The notes under the pieces: model-generated
What the model was told of the DNA's origin: nothing
Databases searched by the model: none
The model's input: the letters and a program-made list of their open reading frames with translations, nothing else
Source of the DNA: Conexibacter sp.
GTDB lineage: Bacteria; Actinomycetota; Thermoleophilia; Solirubrobacterales; 70-9
Reading direction: 5' to 3'
Assembly (NCBI GenBank): GCA_018263295.1
Contig: JADFCZ010000014.1
Location: forward strand, 1 to 64,000
Length of the DNA stretch: 64,000 nt
Translations under genes and position numbers: made by a program
Part shown: positions 19,006-28,241 of the stretch, piece after piece
How the letters are laid out: each line of letters starts with the position of its first letter
How positions within the stretch are numbered: the stretch's first letter is position 1

Positions 19006-20450
19006 GTCGTGCCGCCGGCCCGCAGCTCCGCCCGCTTGATCTTGCCGCTGGCCGTTTTCGGGAGCGAGTCGGCGAAGTCGACGATTCGCGGGTACTTGTA
19101 GGGGGCGGTCTGCCGCTTGACGTGGTCCTGGAGCTCGCGGGCGAGCTCGTCGCCGGGGACCCCGTCGCGGAGCACGACGACCGCCCGGACGACCGAGCCG
19201 CGTTCGGGATCGGGCGCCGCGACCGCCGCGGCCTCGGAGACCGCGGGGTGGGAGATCAGCGCCGATTCGACCTCGAAGGGGCCGATCCGGTAGCCCGAGG
19301 AGAGGATCACGTCGTCGCTGCGGCCCTCGAACCAGAGGTAGCCGTCCGCGTCGGCGCGGACGAGGTCGCCGGTTCGCCACCACTCCTCCGCGTAGGGCTC
19401 CGACCCGATGTAGCGGCTGAAGAACGTCGGGCAGCTCGCGGTCTTCAACAGCAGCTCCCCCTCTTCGATCCGCAGTTCGATCCCGGGAAGGGGGAGGCCC
19501 ATCGAGCCGTCGCGGACCTCACCGCCGGTCAGCGCGCCGGTCAGCGCGCCGGTCTCGGTCTGTCCGTAGCCGTCGTGGATGTCGAGCCCCATCCCTTCGC
19601 GGAACGCCGAGATCACCTCCGCGTTCAGGGGCTCGCCGGCGGAGACGAGCCGGCGCAGGCACGCGACCGGCCGGAGCTCGGTCCGCTTCGCGAGCATCCG
19701 ATACTCCGTCGGCGCCTGGCAGAGAACGTTGATCCGCTCGCGCTCGCAGATCGCCAGCCGTTCGGCCGGTTCGAAGCGGCCCTCCCGCAGGTAGGCCGCG
19801 GCGCCGGCGAGCCAGGGCGCGATGAAGGCGTTACGGGCCGACTTCGACCAGCCGCTCGCCGCCGTGCACCAGGCGAGCTCGCCCTCGCGGGCCCCGAACC
19901 AGTGCTCGGCCTGCAGCTGCTGCCCGAGCAGATAGCGCTGGGGGTGGACCGCCGCCCGCGCCGGCCCGGTCGTGCCCGAGGTGAAGACGATCAGGGCGGG
20001 GTCGGCCGGATCGAGGTCGGCGGCCGGAGCGGGCGGCTCCTGCGGGCGCTCCTCGTCGAGGACGGCGCCGATCTCGGCCAGGTCCATGCAGGGGACGCCG
20101 TCGGGGAGCTGCGCGAGCAGGCTTGCCTCGCCGAGGGCGATGGCGGGATCGCTGACCGCGATCCGGTGGGCGAGGTCGGCGCGGCGGAGCTGGGTGTTGC
20201 ACGGAAGGGCGACGGCGCCGATCCGAAAGCAGGCCAGCATCGCCAGCACCCACTCGGGGCGATTTCCGATCAGCGTCATGACGACGTCGCCGCGGCCGAC
20301 GCCGCGCGCGACCAGCGCCCCGGCGAGCCCCGACGACCGCGTCAGGACCTCGCCGAAGCCCCACTCGCGGCGCTCGCCGTCCTCGGCGACGGTGACCATC
20401 GCCAGGCGGGCTGCGGGAAAGCTGCTGAGTACGTCCTCGGTGAAGTTCAT
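19002..20450 (-). CDS. AMP-binding acyl-CoA synthetase (medium-chain/benzoate-CoA-ligase-like)
   Basis: LIVFTSGTTGPARAAVHPQRY, DGYGQTETGALTG, WWRTGDLVRADADGYLWFEGRSDDVILSSGYRIGPFEVE, PKTASGKIKRAELR. Confidence 0.92.
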   Translation of the reverse strand: MNFTEDVLSSFPAARLAMVTVAEDGERREWGFGEVLTRSSGLAGALVARGVGRGDVVMTLIGNRPEWVLAMLACFRIGAVALPCNTQLRRADLAHRIAVSDPAIALGEASLLAQLPDGVPCMDLAEIGAVLDEERPQEPPAPAADLDPADPALIVFTSGTTGPARAAVHPQRYLLGQQLQAEHWFGAREGELAWCTAASGWSKSARNAFIAPWLAGAAAYLREGRFEPAERLAICERERINVLCQAPTEYRMLAKRTELRPVACLRRLVSAGEPLNAEVISAFREGMGLDIHDGYGQTETGALTGALTGGEVRDGSMGLPLPGIELRIEEGELLLKTASCPTFFSRYIGSEPYAEEWWRTGDLVRADADGYLWFEGRSDDVILSSGYRIGPFEVESALISHPAVSEAAAVAAPDPERGSVVRAVVVLRDGVPGDELARELQDHVKRQTAPYKYPRIVDFADSLPKTASGKIKRAELRAGGTT

Positions 20451-20508
20451 TCGGCGGGTCCGGCTGCAACGCGGAACGGTACCGCCGGCCGTGCCGGCCG
20501 GCGACCGC

Positions 20509-20754
20509 CTAGCGCTTCAGCTCGGTGCCGTCGTAGAGCTTGCGGACGACGACGGCGCCGTCGGGCGCGGCGTCGAGGCAGAGCTCGCAGAGGACGCACT
20601 CGTCGAGATTGCCGCGGACGATCTCGACGCCGGAATCGGTCGCGGCGAAGATGTCCACCGGGCAGACCTCTTCGAGCTTGCGGGCGAGTTCGACGTCGGA
20701 CGCCGCGTCGGACGTGACCTCGACCTCGATGAACGTTCCGTCCAGGTCAGCCAC
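20509..20754 (-). CDS. Small ferredoxin (FixX-like 4Fe-4S)
   Basis: 81 aa; EEVCPVDIF...NLDECVLCELCLDAAPDGAVVV: CxxCxxC plus CP. Confidence 0.75.
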   Translation of the reverse strand: MADLDGTFIEVEVTSDAASDVELARKLEEVCPVDIFAATDSGVEIVRGNLDECVLCELCLDAAPDGAVVVRKLYDGTELKR

Positions 20755-21658
20755 CGAGCTTCTCCTTGACGACGTCGGGGATCTCGTGGATCCGCTCGAC
20801 GACCGGGATCCCGGCGGCCTCGAGGCGGGCGATCTTCTCGGTCGCCGAGTCCTCCTTGCCCTCGACGATCGTGCCGGCGTGGCCGAAGCTCATGCCCTGC
20901 ATCTCCTCGTCGTCCATGAACTTGCCGGCCATGAAGGCGACGATCGGAAGCCGCGAGTCGTTGGCCTCGCGCCAGTCCACGAGCTCGGCCTCCATCCGGC
21001 CGCCGGGCTCGGTGTAGATCACGATCGCCTCGGTCTGCTCGTCGGCCTCGAAGAGGGGCATCAGCTCCGCGTAGGTCGAGCCGATGATCGCGTCGCCGCC
21101 GATCGAGACGGCGGTCGAGACGCCGAGGCCGGCCGCCGTCAGCGAGGAGGAGATCTCCGTCGTCATCCCTCCCGAGCGCGACATCACGCCGACCCGGCCG
21201 GGCTCGTAGGCCTTGCGCGCGTCCTTGGCGGGACCGCCGATCCCGCCCATCTTCGCGACGCCGGGGGAGATCAGGCCGAGGCAGTTCGGGCCGATGATCC
21301 GGGCGCCGCGCTCGTTCGCGAGCTCGACCATCTCGGCGACGTCGCGCCGCGGGATGCGCTCGGTGACGATGACGATCAGCTTGATCCCGTTCTCGATCGC
21401 CTCCATCACGGCGTCCTTGGTGAACGCGGGGGGGACGGTTGCAACGGCGCCGTCGGGGGGAGAGCCGTGGTGCTCGACCGCCTGCTCGACGGTGTCGAAG
21501 ACGGGAACGCCGTGGACCTCGCGGCCCTTGCGGCCGGGGGTGACCCCGCCGACGATCTTCGCGCCGTAGTCGAGGCACTCGCGGGTCAGGTTCACGGCCT
21601 CGCGACCGGTGATGCCCTGGACGATGAAGGTGAAGTCCTCGTTCAGGAGGATGCTCAC
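20747..21658 (-). CDS. sucD: Succinate--CoA ligase alpha subunit (or malate-CoA ligase alpha)
   Basis: FIVQGITGREAVNLTRECLDYGAKIVGGVTPGRKG..., IIGPNCLGLISPG, GHAGTIVEG; GTG start overlapping the sucC stop. Confidence 0.9.
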   Translation of the reverse strand: MSILLNEDFTFIVQGITGREAVNLTRECLDYGAKIVGGVTPGRKGREVHGVPVFDTVEQAVEHHGSPPDGAVATVPPAFTKDAVMEAIENGIKLIVIVTERIPRRDVAEMVELANERGARIIGPNCLGLISPGVAKMGGIGGPAKDARKAYEPGRVGVMSRSGGMTTEISSSLTAAGLGVSTAVSIGGDAIIGSTYAELMPLFEADEQTEAIVIYTEPGGRMEAELVDWREANDSRLPIVAFMAGKFMDDEEMQGMSFGHAGTIVEGKEDSATEKIARLEAAGIPVVERIHEIPDVVKEKLGG

Positions 21659-22869
21659 TGGGCTCCTCCCTGAATCTTGGCGACCGCGGTACCGGCGGCA
21701 TCCCACATCGATGTGGTGCGGTCGGCGTACTCGACCCCGTACTTGTCGAGGATCTTGTAGCCCTCCTCCTCCCAGGCGCCCGGGATCCGGAAGATGGCGA
21801 TCGTCTCGGCCGGATCCTTGCCGAGCTCGAGGCAGGCCTTGATGACGCCGCGGGCGACGATGTCGACCCTGGTGTTGGAGACGATCGACATCATCACCGC
21901 GATCTTCTCGACCCCGTCCTTCTTCAGGACCTCCATCGCCAGCCCCTTCGACTTGGCGACCGAGGGGTTGCCGCCGATCTCGGCGTAGTTGGCGGGCTTG
22001 CCGCCCTGGCTGCGGACCGCATCGGTGAGGGTCAGCGAGCCGCCGCCGGCACCGATCACGAGACCGAGGTTGCCGTGGAAGCCGTGGTCCTTGCCCTGGA
22101 TGACGCCGCGGTGATCGGCGGAGTCGATCGCCTTGACGTTGCGCTCGAACTCCGAGGGCTCGTAGTCCTCGCGCGGCTCGGAGAGATCGACGCCGATCGA
22201 CTCGAGCACCTTCCGGTGCCGTCCGACCGCCTCGTCCTCCATCTCCATGTGCGCGTCGAGGGCGACGAAGGAGCCGTCGGCGAGCCGCGCGACCGGGTTG
22301 ATCTCGGCGAGCGTCATGTCGTAGTCGCGCTGCAGGCGGGCGAGGCCGGCGAGGACGCGGGTGGCGCGGCCGAGCTCGGATCCGGTCATCCCGCAGCGGG
22401 CGACCGTCTCCTTGGCGCGGAAGTCGGCGATCGGGTGCAGGTTCGAGATGTGGCCCCGGCCGACGTGGTCGGGATGCTCTTCGGCGACCTGCTCGATGTC
22501 GATGCCGCCCATGTCGCTGAACAGCATCATCGGGCGCTTCGCGCGGCCGTCCCAGAGGACCGCCGCGTAGTACTCCTGCTCGACCTCGGCCTTGGGGTCG
22601 ACGAGCACACCGACCGGCATGTGGCCGTTGATCTCGAGCCCGAGGATCGCCTCCGCGTGCTCGGCGGCCTCACCCGGCGTGTCGGCGAACTTGACGCCAC
22701 CCGCCTTCATCCGGCCGCCGGTCAGGACCTGCGACTTGACGACTACCGGGCCGCCGATCTCGGCGGCGGCCGCCCGGGCTTCGTCCGCGGTCTTGGCGAA
22801 GCCGTACTTCGTCACCGGGATCCCGGCCCGCTCGACGAGGCGACGTGATTCGAATTCGTAGAAGCGCAT
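21655..22869 (-). CDS. sucC: Succinate--CoA ligase beta subunit (ATP-grasp; or malate-CoA ligase beta)
   Basis: MRFYEFESRRLVERAGIPVTKYGFAKTADEARAAAAEIGGPVVVKSQVLTGGRMKAGGVKFA...AEINPVARL...GNLGLVIGAGGGSL. Confidence 0.9.
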   Translation of the reverse strand: MRFYEFESRRLVERAGIPVTKYGFAKTADEARAAAAEIGGPVVVKSQVLTGGRMKAGGVKFADTPGEAAEHAEAILGLEINGHMPVGVLVDPKAEVEQEYYAAVLWDGRAKRPMMLFSDMGGIDIEQVAEEHPDHVGRGHISNLHPIADFRAKETVARCGMTGSELGRATRVLAGLARLQRDYDMTLAEINPVARLADGSFVALDAHMEMEDEAVGRHRKVLESIGVDLSEPREDYEPSEFERNVKAIDSADHRGVIQGKDHGFHGNLGLVIGAGGGSLTLTDAVRSQGGKPANYAEIGGNPSVAKSKGLAMEVLKKDGVEKIAVMMSIVSNTRVDIVARGVIKACLELGKDPAETIAIFRIPGAWEEEGYKILDKYGVEYADRTTSMWDAAGTAVAKIQGGAQ

Positions 22870-22950
22870 GAGTGGGGTGTGGCCGGCGTGCGATCGGCAC
22901 CCCGAGCGGGCCGGAACCCTACCGCGTCGGCGGCGAATAGGATCGGCCGC

Positions 22951-24339
22951 ATGTTCGGTCGTCGCGACGCCGAGTCGAGGGATGCCGACGTCGTCGTCAT
23001 CGGCGCCGGCCTCGCCGGGCTGGCCGCGGCCCGGGCACTCGCCGCCGCCGGACGCAGCGTCGTCGTCTGCGAAGCCCGCGACCGGGTCGGCGGCCGCACG
23101 CTGAACGAGCCGATCGGCGACGACAAGGTCGTCGAGCTCGGCGCCCAGTGGGTCGGACCGACCCAGGACCGGGTCAACGGATTGATCGCCGAGCTCGGCC
23201 TCGAGACGTTCCCCACCCACTCGGCGGGGACGAATCTGTTCGAGCGCGGCGGCAGGATCGGCCGATACGAGGGGACGATCCCGAAGGTGAACCCGCTCGG
23301 GCTCGCCGAGGTGGGGCTCGTCCTCAAGCGGCTCAATGGGATGGCGGCCGCCGTCCCGCCGGAGGCGCCATGGCGGGCTCCGAAGGCCGGGTCGTGGGAC
23401 GGGCAGACGTTCGAGTCCTGGATGCGGCGCAACGTCCGCACCGGCGTCGCCCGCGACATCCTCCGGCTGGCGATCATCGGCGTCTGGGCCGCCGAGCCGC
23501 GCGACGTCTCCCTCCTCCACGTCCTCTTCTACATCCGCTCGGCGGGCTCGATCGAGATCCTCACCGACACCGAGGGCGGAGCCCAGCAGGACCGGGTCGT
23601 CGGCGGCACGCAGCTGATCTCGCTGCGGATGGCCGAGCAGCTCGGCGACGGCGTCGTCGAGCTCGCCAATCCGGTGCGGCGGATCCAGTGGGCAGCCGAC
23701 CGCGTCGTCGCGACCGGCGACCGGATCGCGGTCCGCGCCCGGCGGGCGATCGTCGCCGTGCCGCCGACCCTCGCCGGGCGGATCGCCTACGACCCGCCGC
23801 TGCCCGCGGTCCGCGACGGCCTCTCGCAGCGGATGGTGCAGGGCAGCGTCGTCAAGTGCATGGCCGTCTACGAGCGCCCCTTCTGGCGCGAGCGCGGTCT
23901 CTCGGGCGCGGTCACCAGCGTCACCGGGCCGGTTTCGGTCGGGTTCGACAACTCGCCGCCCGACGGCACCCCCGGCGTTCTCCTCGGCTTCCTCGAGGGG
24001 CGCGCCGCCCGCGAGGCGATGGACCTCGATCGGGCCGAGCGCCGGCGGATCGTCGCCGGCTGCTTCGCGCGCCTGTTCGGGCCCGAGGCGGCCGACCCCG
24101 CCCACTACGTCGATCAGGCCTGGGCGGCCGAGGAGTGGTCCCGCGGCTGCTACGGCGGCTTCATGCCGCCCGGCGCCTGGAGCGACAACGGCGCGGCGCT
24201 GCGCGAGCCGGTCGGCCCGATCCACTGGGCGGGAGCCGAGACGGCGACGGTCTGGAACGGCTACATGGACGGCGCCGTCGGCTCCGGCCGCGAGGCTGCC
24301 GGGGCCGTCGCAGCTCAGCTCGGCGACCCCGTTACGTAG
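22951..24339 (+). CDS. Flavin monoamine oxidase family protein
   Basis: DADVVVIGAGLAGLAAARALAAAGRSVVVCEARDRVGGRT..ELGAQWVGPTQ..; IHWAGAETATVWNGYMDGAVGSGREAA. Confidence 0.9.
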   Translation: MFGRRDAESRDADVVVIGAGLAGLAAARALAAAGRSVVVCEARDRVGGRTLNEPIGDDKVVELGAQWVGPTQDRVNGLIAELGLETFPTHSAGTNLFERGGRIGRYEGTIPKVNPLGLAEVGLVLKRLNGMAAAVPPEAPWRAPKAGSWDGQTFESWMRRNVRTGVARDILRLAIIGVWAAEPRDVSLLHVLFYIRSAGSIEILTDTEGGAQQDRVVGGTQLISLRMAEQLGDGVVELANPVRRIQWAADRVVATGDRIAVRARRAIVAVPPTLAGRIAYDPPLPAVRDGLSQRMVQGSVVKCMAVYERPFWRERGLSGAVTSVTGPVSVGFDNSPPDGTPGVLLGFLEGRAAREAMDLDRAERRRIVAGCFARLFGPEAADPAHYVDQAWAAEEWSRGCYGGFMPPGAWSDNGAALREPVGPIHWAGAETATVWNGYMDGAVGSGREAAGAVAAQLGDPVT

Positions 24340-24493
24340 TCAGCCACGTGGGCAATACGAAGTCACCCCCCGGGCATGAACAGAGGCTTTCCGGCACAAT
24401 GAACTGCATCCCTACGTCTGCATATCGCCGACCCTGCCAACTGCAGCGGCGTCCAACGGCAGCACCCCGAGATAGGAGTTGAGCAACCCCACG

Positions 24494-26302
24494 ATGACCG
24501 ACGCAACCGCCGCGCCCGAGGCGCCGACCCAGAATGAGGCTCTGACCAGCTGGGTGGACGAGATCGCTCAGCTGACCACGCCCCAGTCGATCCACTGGTG
24601 CGACGGTTCCGCCGAGGAGTACGACCGGCTCTGCAACGAGCTCGTCGAGGCCGGCACCTTCCGCCGCCTCGCCGACGCGAAGCGCCCGAACTCCTACCTC
24701 GCCTGGTCCGACCCCAGCGACGTCGCCCGGGTCGAGGACCGCACCTACATCTGCAGCGAGAACGAGCACGACGCCGGCCCGAACAACAACTGGATGGAGC
24801 CGGCCGAGATGCGTGAGACGCTCTCCGGGCTGTTCGAGGGCTGCATGGCGGGACGGACGATGTACGTCGTCCCGTTCTCGATGGGCCCGCTCGGCTCCGA
24901 CAAGTCGCAGATCGGCGTCCAGCTCACCGACTCCCCCTACGTCGTCGTCTCGATGCGGATCATGACCCGGATGGGCGCCCGCGCGCTCGAGGCGCTCGGC
25001 GCCGACGGCGAGTTCGTCCCCTGCGTCCACTCGGTCGGCGATCCGCTCGCCGACGGCGCCGAGGACAGCACCTGGCCGACCAACGCCGAGACGAAGTACA
25101 TCGTCCACTACCCGGAGACCCGTGAGATCTGGTCGTTCGGCTCGGGTTACGGCGGCAACGCGCTGCTCGGCAAGAAGTGCCTCGCGCTGCGGATCGCCTC
25201 GGCGATGGCCCGCGACGAGGGTTGGATGGCCGAGCACATGCTGATCCTCAAGCTCACGTCGCCGGCCGGCGAGGTCAAGTACGTCACCGGCGCGTTCCCG
25301 TCCGCCTGCGGCAAGACCAACCTGGCGATGATGATCCCGTCGCTCGAGGGCTGGAAGGTCGAGACGATCGGCGACGACATCGCGTGGATGAAGTTCCACG
25401 ACGACGGCAAGCTCTACGCGATCAACCCCGAGGCCGGCTTCTTCGGCGTCGCGCCCGGTACCGGCTACGAGACCAACCCGAACGCGATGAAGGCGGTCGA
25501 GGGCGACACGATCTTCACCAACTGCGCGCTGACCGACGATGGCGACATCTGGTGGGAGGGGATGACGAAGGAGCCGCCGGCGCACCTCGTCGACTGGCAC
25601 GGCAACGACTGGACTCCCGACTCGGAGACCCCGGCCGCCCACCCCAACGCCCGCTTCACCGTCTCCGCGGCCCAGGCTCCGTCGATGGCGCCGGAGTGGG
25701 AGGACCCCGAGGGCGTCCCGATCGACGCCTTCCTGTTCGGCGGTCGCCGCGCTTCGGTGGTCCCGCTCGTCCGCGAGGCCTTCGACTGGGAGCACGGCGT
25801 GTTCCTCGGCGCGACCATGTCCTCGGAGATGACGGCCGCCGCTTTCGGCACCGTCGGGCAGCTCCGCTTCGACCCGTTCGCCATGCTGCCGTTCTGCGGC
25901 TACGACATGGGCGCCTACTTCGAGCATTGGCTCGAGATCGGCCGTGAGAGCGGCGCCGAGCTGCCGAAGATCTTCTACGTCAACTGGTTCCGCAAGGACG
26001 CCGACGGGAAGTTCATCTGGCCGGGCTTCGGCGAGAACAGCCGCGTCCTCGAGTGGGTCTTCCGCCGCTGCAACGGCGAGTCCGAGGTCGTCGCGACCCC
26101 GATCGGCAACGTTCCCGCCCCGGGTGAGCTCAACACCGAGGGACTCGACATCAGCGAGGAGGCGATGGCCGAGCTGCTGGCCGTCGACACCGAGGCGCTG
26201 GCCGCCGAGCTGCCGCAGGTCGAGGAGCACCTCGCGAAGTTCGACAACCTCCCGGCCGAGGTCAGGTCCCAGCTCGAGGGCCTGAAGGCGAAACTGGCCT
26301 GA
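24494..26302 (+). CDS. pckG: Phosphoenolpyruvate carboxykinase (GTP)
   Basis: [68 protein letters not shown]; track start at 24479 (TTG) possible. Confidence 0.96.
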   Translation: MTDATAAPEAPTQNEALTSWVDEIAQLTTPQSIHWCDGSAEEYDRLCNELVEAGTFRRLADAKRPNSYLAWSDPSDVARVEDRTYICSENEHDAGPNNNWMEPAEMRETLSGLFEGCMAGRTMYVVPFSMGPLGSDKSQIGVQLTDSPYVVVSMRIMTRMGARALEALGADGEFVPCVHSVGDPLADGAEDSTWPTNAETKYIVHYPETREIWSFGSGYGGNALLGKKCLALRIASAMARDEGWMAEHMLILKLTSPAGEVKYVTGAFPSACGKTNLAMMIPSLEGWKVETIGDDIAWMKFHDDGKLYAINPEAGFFGVAPGTGYETNPNAMKAVEGDTIFTNCALTDDGDIWWEGMTKEPPAHLVDWHGNDWTPDSETPAAHPNARFTVSAAQAPSMAPEWEDPEGVPIDAFLFGGRRASVVPLVREAFDWEHGVFLGATMSSEMTAAAFGTVGQLRFDPFAMLPFCGYDMGAYFEHWLEIGRESGAELPKIFYVNWFRKDADGKFIWPGFGENSRVLEWVFRRCNGESEVVATPIGNVPAPGELNTEGLDISEEAMAELLAVDTEALAAELPQVEEHLAKFDNLPAEVRSQLEGLKAKLA

Positions 26303-26382
26303 TGGCCCGGGAGCCGTCAGGACCGACGCACCGGTAGCGCGGGGCGGTCCGGTCTCTCCGAGCGCCACGACGCGGTTGTCCG

Positions 26383-26398
26383 TTGACTTTGTAGTCAA
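26383..26398. promoter_or_regulatory. Operator candidate TTGACT-TTGT-AGTCAA upstream of the amidohydrolase
   Basis: Perfect 6-4-6 inverted repeat directly upstream of the gene. Confidence 0.4.
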
Positions 26399-26419
26399 GG
26401 GAGGTAAGGTCGAACGCGG

Positions 26420-28231
26420 ATGTCCGCCGGGCGGAAATCCGGAGGGAGAGGGACGCGTCCGATGTCGCGCCGGGGCTTCGTCGCGCGCGGGGCCGCCGCC
26501 GCCGGCGCCGCTGCCCTCGCCGGTCCGGGCGTCGCGTTCGGCCGGCGCAACGGCGTCGCCGACCTGATCGTCCGCAACGGCTCGGTGGTCGCGGTGGATC
26601 CGTCGGTCCCCGCCGCCGCGGCCGTCGCCGTGACCGGAGGGCTGATCACCGCCGTCGGCTCCGACGCCGAGGTGATGGCGTACGCGGGCCCCGGGACCGA
26701 GGTCGTCGATGCGCGCGGGGGCACGGTGATGCCGGGGATCCACGACGGTCACTCCCATCCCTTCTCCGGCGGCCAGCTCCTGACGGCGCCGAGCCTGAAC
26801 TACGCGATCCTCGACATCCCGAAGTTCCTGAAGCGGATCGGGAAGCTCCTCGCGAAGTCGGCGGGCCAGGAGCCGGACGGGTGGCTGAACGTGTCGCTCT
26901 GGGACGCCTCGGCGATGGACGTGCTGCCGACCCGCGAGGACCTCGACTCCCTCGACACCCGGCGGCCGATCCTCGTCTACGCGATCGACGGCCACATCGC
27001 CCTCGTCAACTCGCGGGCGCTGAAGCTCGCCGGGATCGACGCCAGGACGAAGGACCCGCCCGGGGGCGAGATCGTCCGCGACCGCCGAGGTCGTCCCACC
27101 GGCATCCTCCACGACAATGCGATCAACCTCGTCTACCGGCTGATCCCGCCGCCGACGACCGAGGACGATGCCGATGCGCTGGCCGCGGGCTACGGGGTGA
27201 TGGCGAAGATGGGCATCACCACCTGCCTGCACGCGGCGGCGGACGAGACCGAGCTGAAGGCGCTCGCGACCCTGGCCGGCCGCGGCGAGCTGCCGCTGCG
27301 ACCGCACGTGGCCCTGCTCGTCGAGGCCGAGGAGGCGCGCGATCCGGCGGCGATGCTCGAGCGCGTCGCCGACCTCAGATCGACCTACGCCGGGCCCGGG
27401 TTCGAGATCGACAACCTGAAGCTGTTCTTCGACGGCGTGATCGAGTACCCGACCCAGACCGCCGCGCTGCTCGAGCCGTACCGGGTCAACGAAGGCACGA
27501 AGAAGCACCCGCACTGGGTCGAGGGAAGGGACCGCGGGCCGACCTACTGGCGGCCGAAGGTGGCGCGACGGGCGATCGTGGCGGCCGACGCCGCCGGCTG
27601 GCAGGTCCACGTCCACGCCATCGGCGATCGCGCGGTCCGCACCGCGCTTGACTCCTTCGAGGCGGCGATCGGCGCCAACGGCCGGACGGACAACCGCCAC
27701 ACGATCACGCACCTCGAGCTCGTCGACCCCGCCGACTTCCGCCGCTTCGGCGAGCTCGCAGTCCTCGCGAGCATGCAGATGCAGTGGGCCGAGCGCGACA
27801 GCTACACGATCGACCGTCTCCGGGGTTACATCGGGAAGGGCCGCTTCCGCAACGTCTATCCCGCCGGAAGCCTGAAGAAGGCGGGGGCGATGCTCTGCGG
27901 CGGCAGCGATTGGCCCGTCGACCCGCTGCTCCCGCTGCGGCAGGTCGAGATGGCGGTCAACCGCACGGCCGACGAGGTCTACGCCGGCTATCCGAAGCCG
28001 CTGCAGCGCTCCGAGGGCATCAGCCTGCCGGCGTCGATCACGATGCACACCCGCAACTCCGCCTACCAACTCCACCAGGAGACGCTGAGCGGGCGGATCC
28101 GGCCGGGTCTCGCCGCCGATCTCGTCGTCCTCGACCGCGACATCCTCGGGGTGCCGTTGACGAAGGTCTCCAACTCGACTGCGCGGCTGACCACGGTCGG
28201 CGGCCGGATCACCCACCGCAAGGGGATCTGA
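26420..28231 (+). CDS. TAT-exported amidohydrolase (YtcJ-like)
   Basis: MSRRGFVARGAAAAGAAALAGPG TAT-like signal; VMPGIHDGHSHPFSGG; VHVHAIGDRAVRTALDSFEAA; GGSDWPVDPL. Confidence 0.9.
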   Translation: MSAGRKSGGRGTRPMSRRGFVARGAAAAGAAALAGPGVAFGRRNGVADLIVRNGSVVAVDPSVPAAAAVAVTGGLITAVGSDAEVMAYAGPGTEVVDARGGTVMPGIHDGHSHPFSGGQLLTAPSLNYAILDIPKFLKRIGKLLAKSAGQEPDGWLNVSLWDASAMDVLPTREDLDSLDTRRPILVYAIDGHIALVNSRALKLAGIDARTKDPPGGEIVRDRRGRPTGILHDNAINLVYRLIPPPTTEDDADALAAGYGVMAKMGITTCLHAAADETELKALATLAGRGELPLRPHVALLVEAEEARDPAAMLERVADLRSTYAGPGFEIDNLKLFFDGVIEYPTQTAALLEPYRVNEGTKKHPHWVEGRDRGPTYWRPKVARRAIVAADAAGWQVHVHAIGDRAVRTALDSFEAAIGANGRTDNRHTITHLELVDPADFRRFGELAVLASMQMQWAERDSYTIDRLRGYIGKGRFRNVYPAGSLKKAGAMLCGGSDWPVDPLLPLRQVEMAVNRTADEVYAGYPKPLQRSEGISLPASITMHTRNSAYQLHQETLSGRIRPGLAADLVVLDRDILGVPLTKVSNSTARLTTVGGRITHRKGI

Positions 28232-28241
28232 GCGCCGCGAT

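Noticed and set aside
24332-28216. 1294-aa minus-strand ORF
   Set aside because: Antisense to pckG and the TAT amidohydrolase; low-complexity Arg/Val/Asp/Gly composition typical of GC-driven shadow ORFs.
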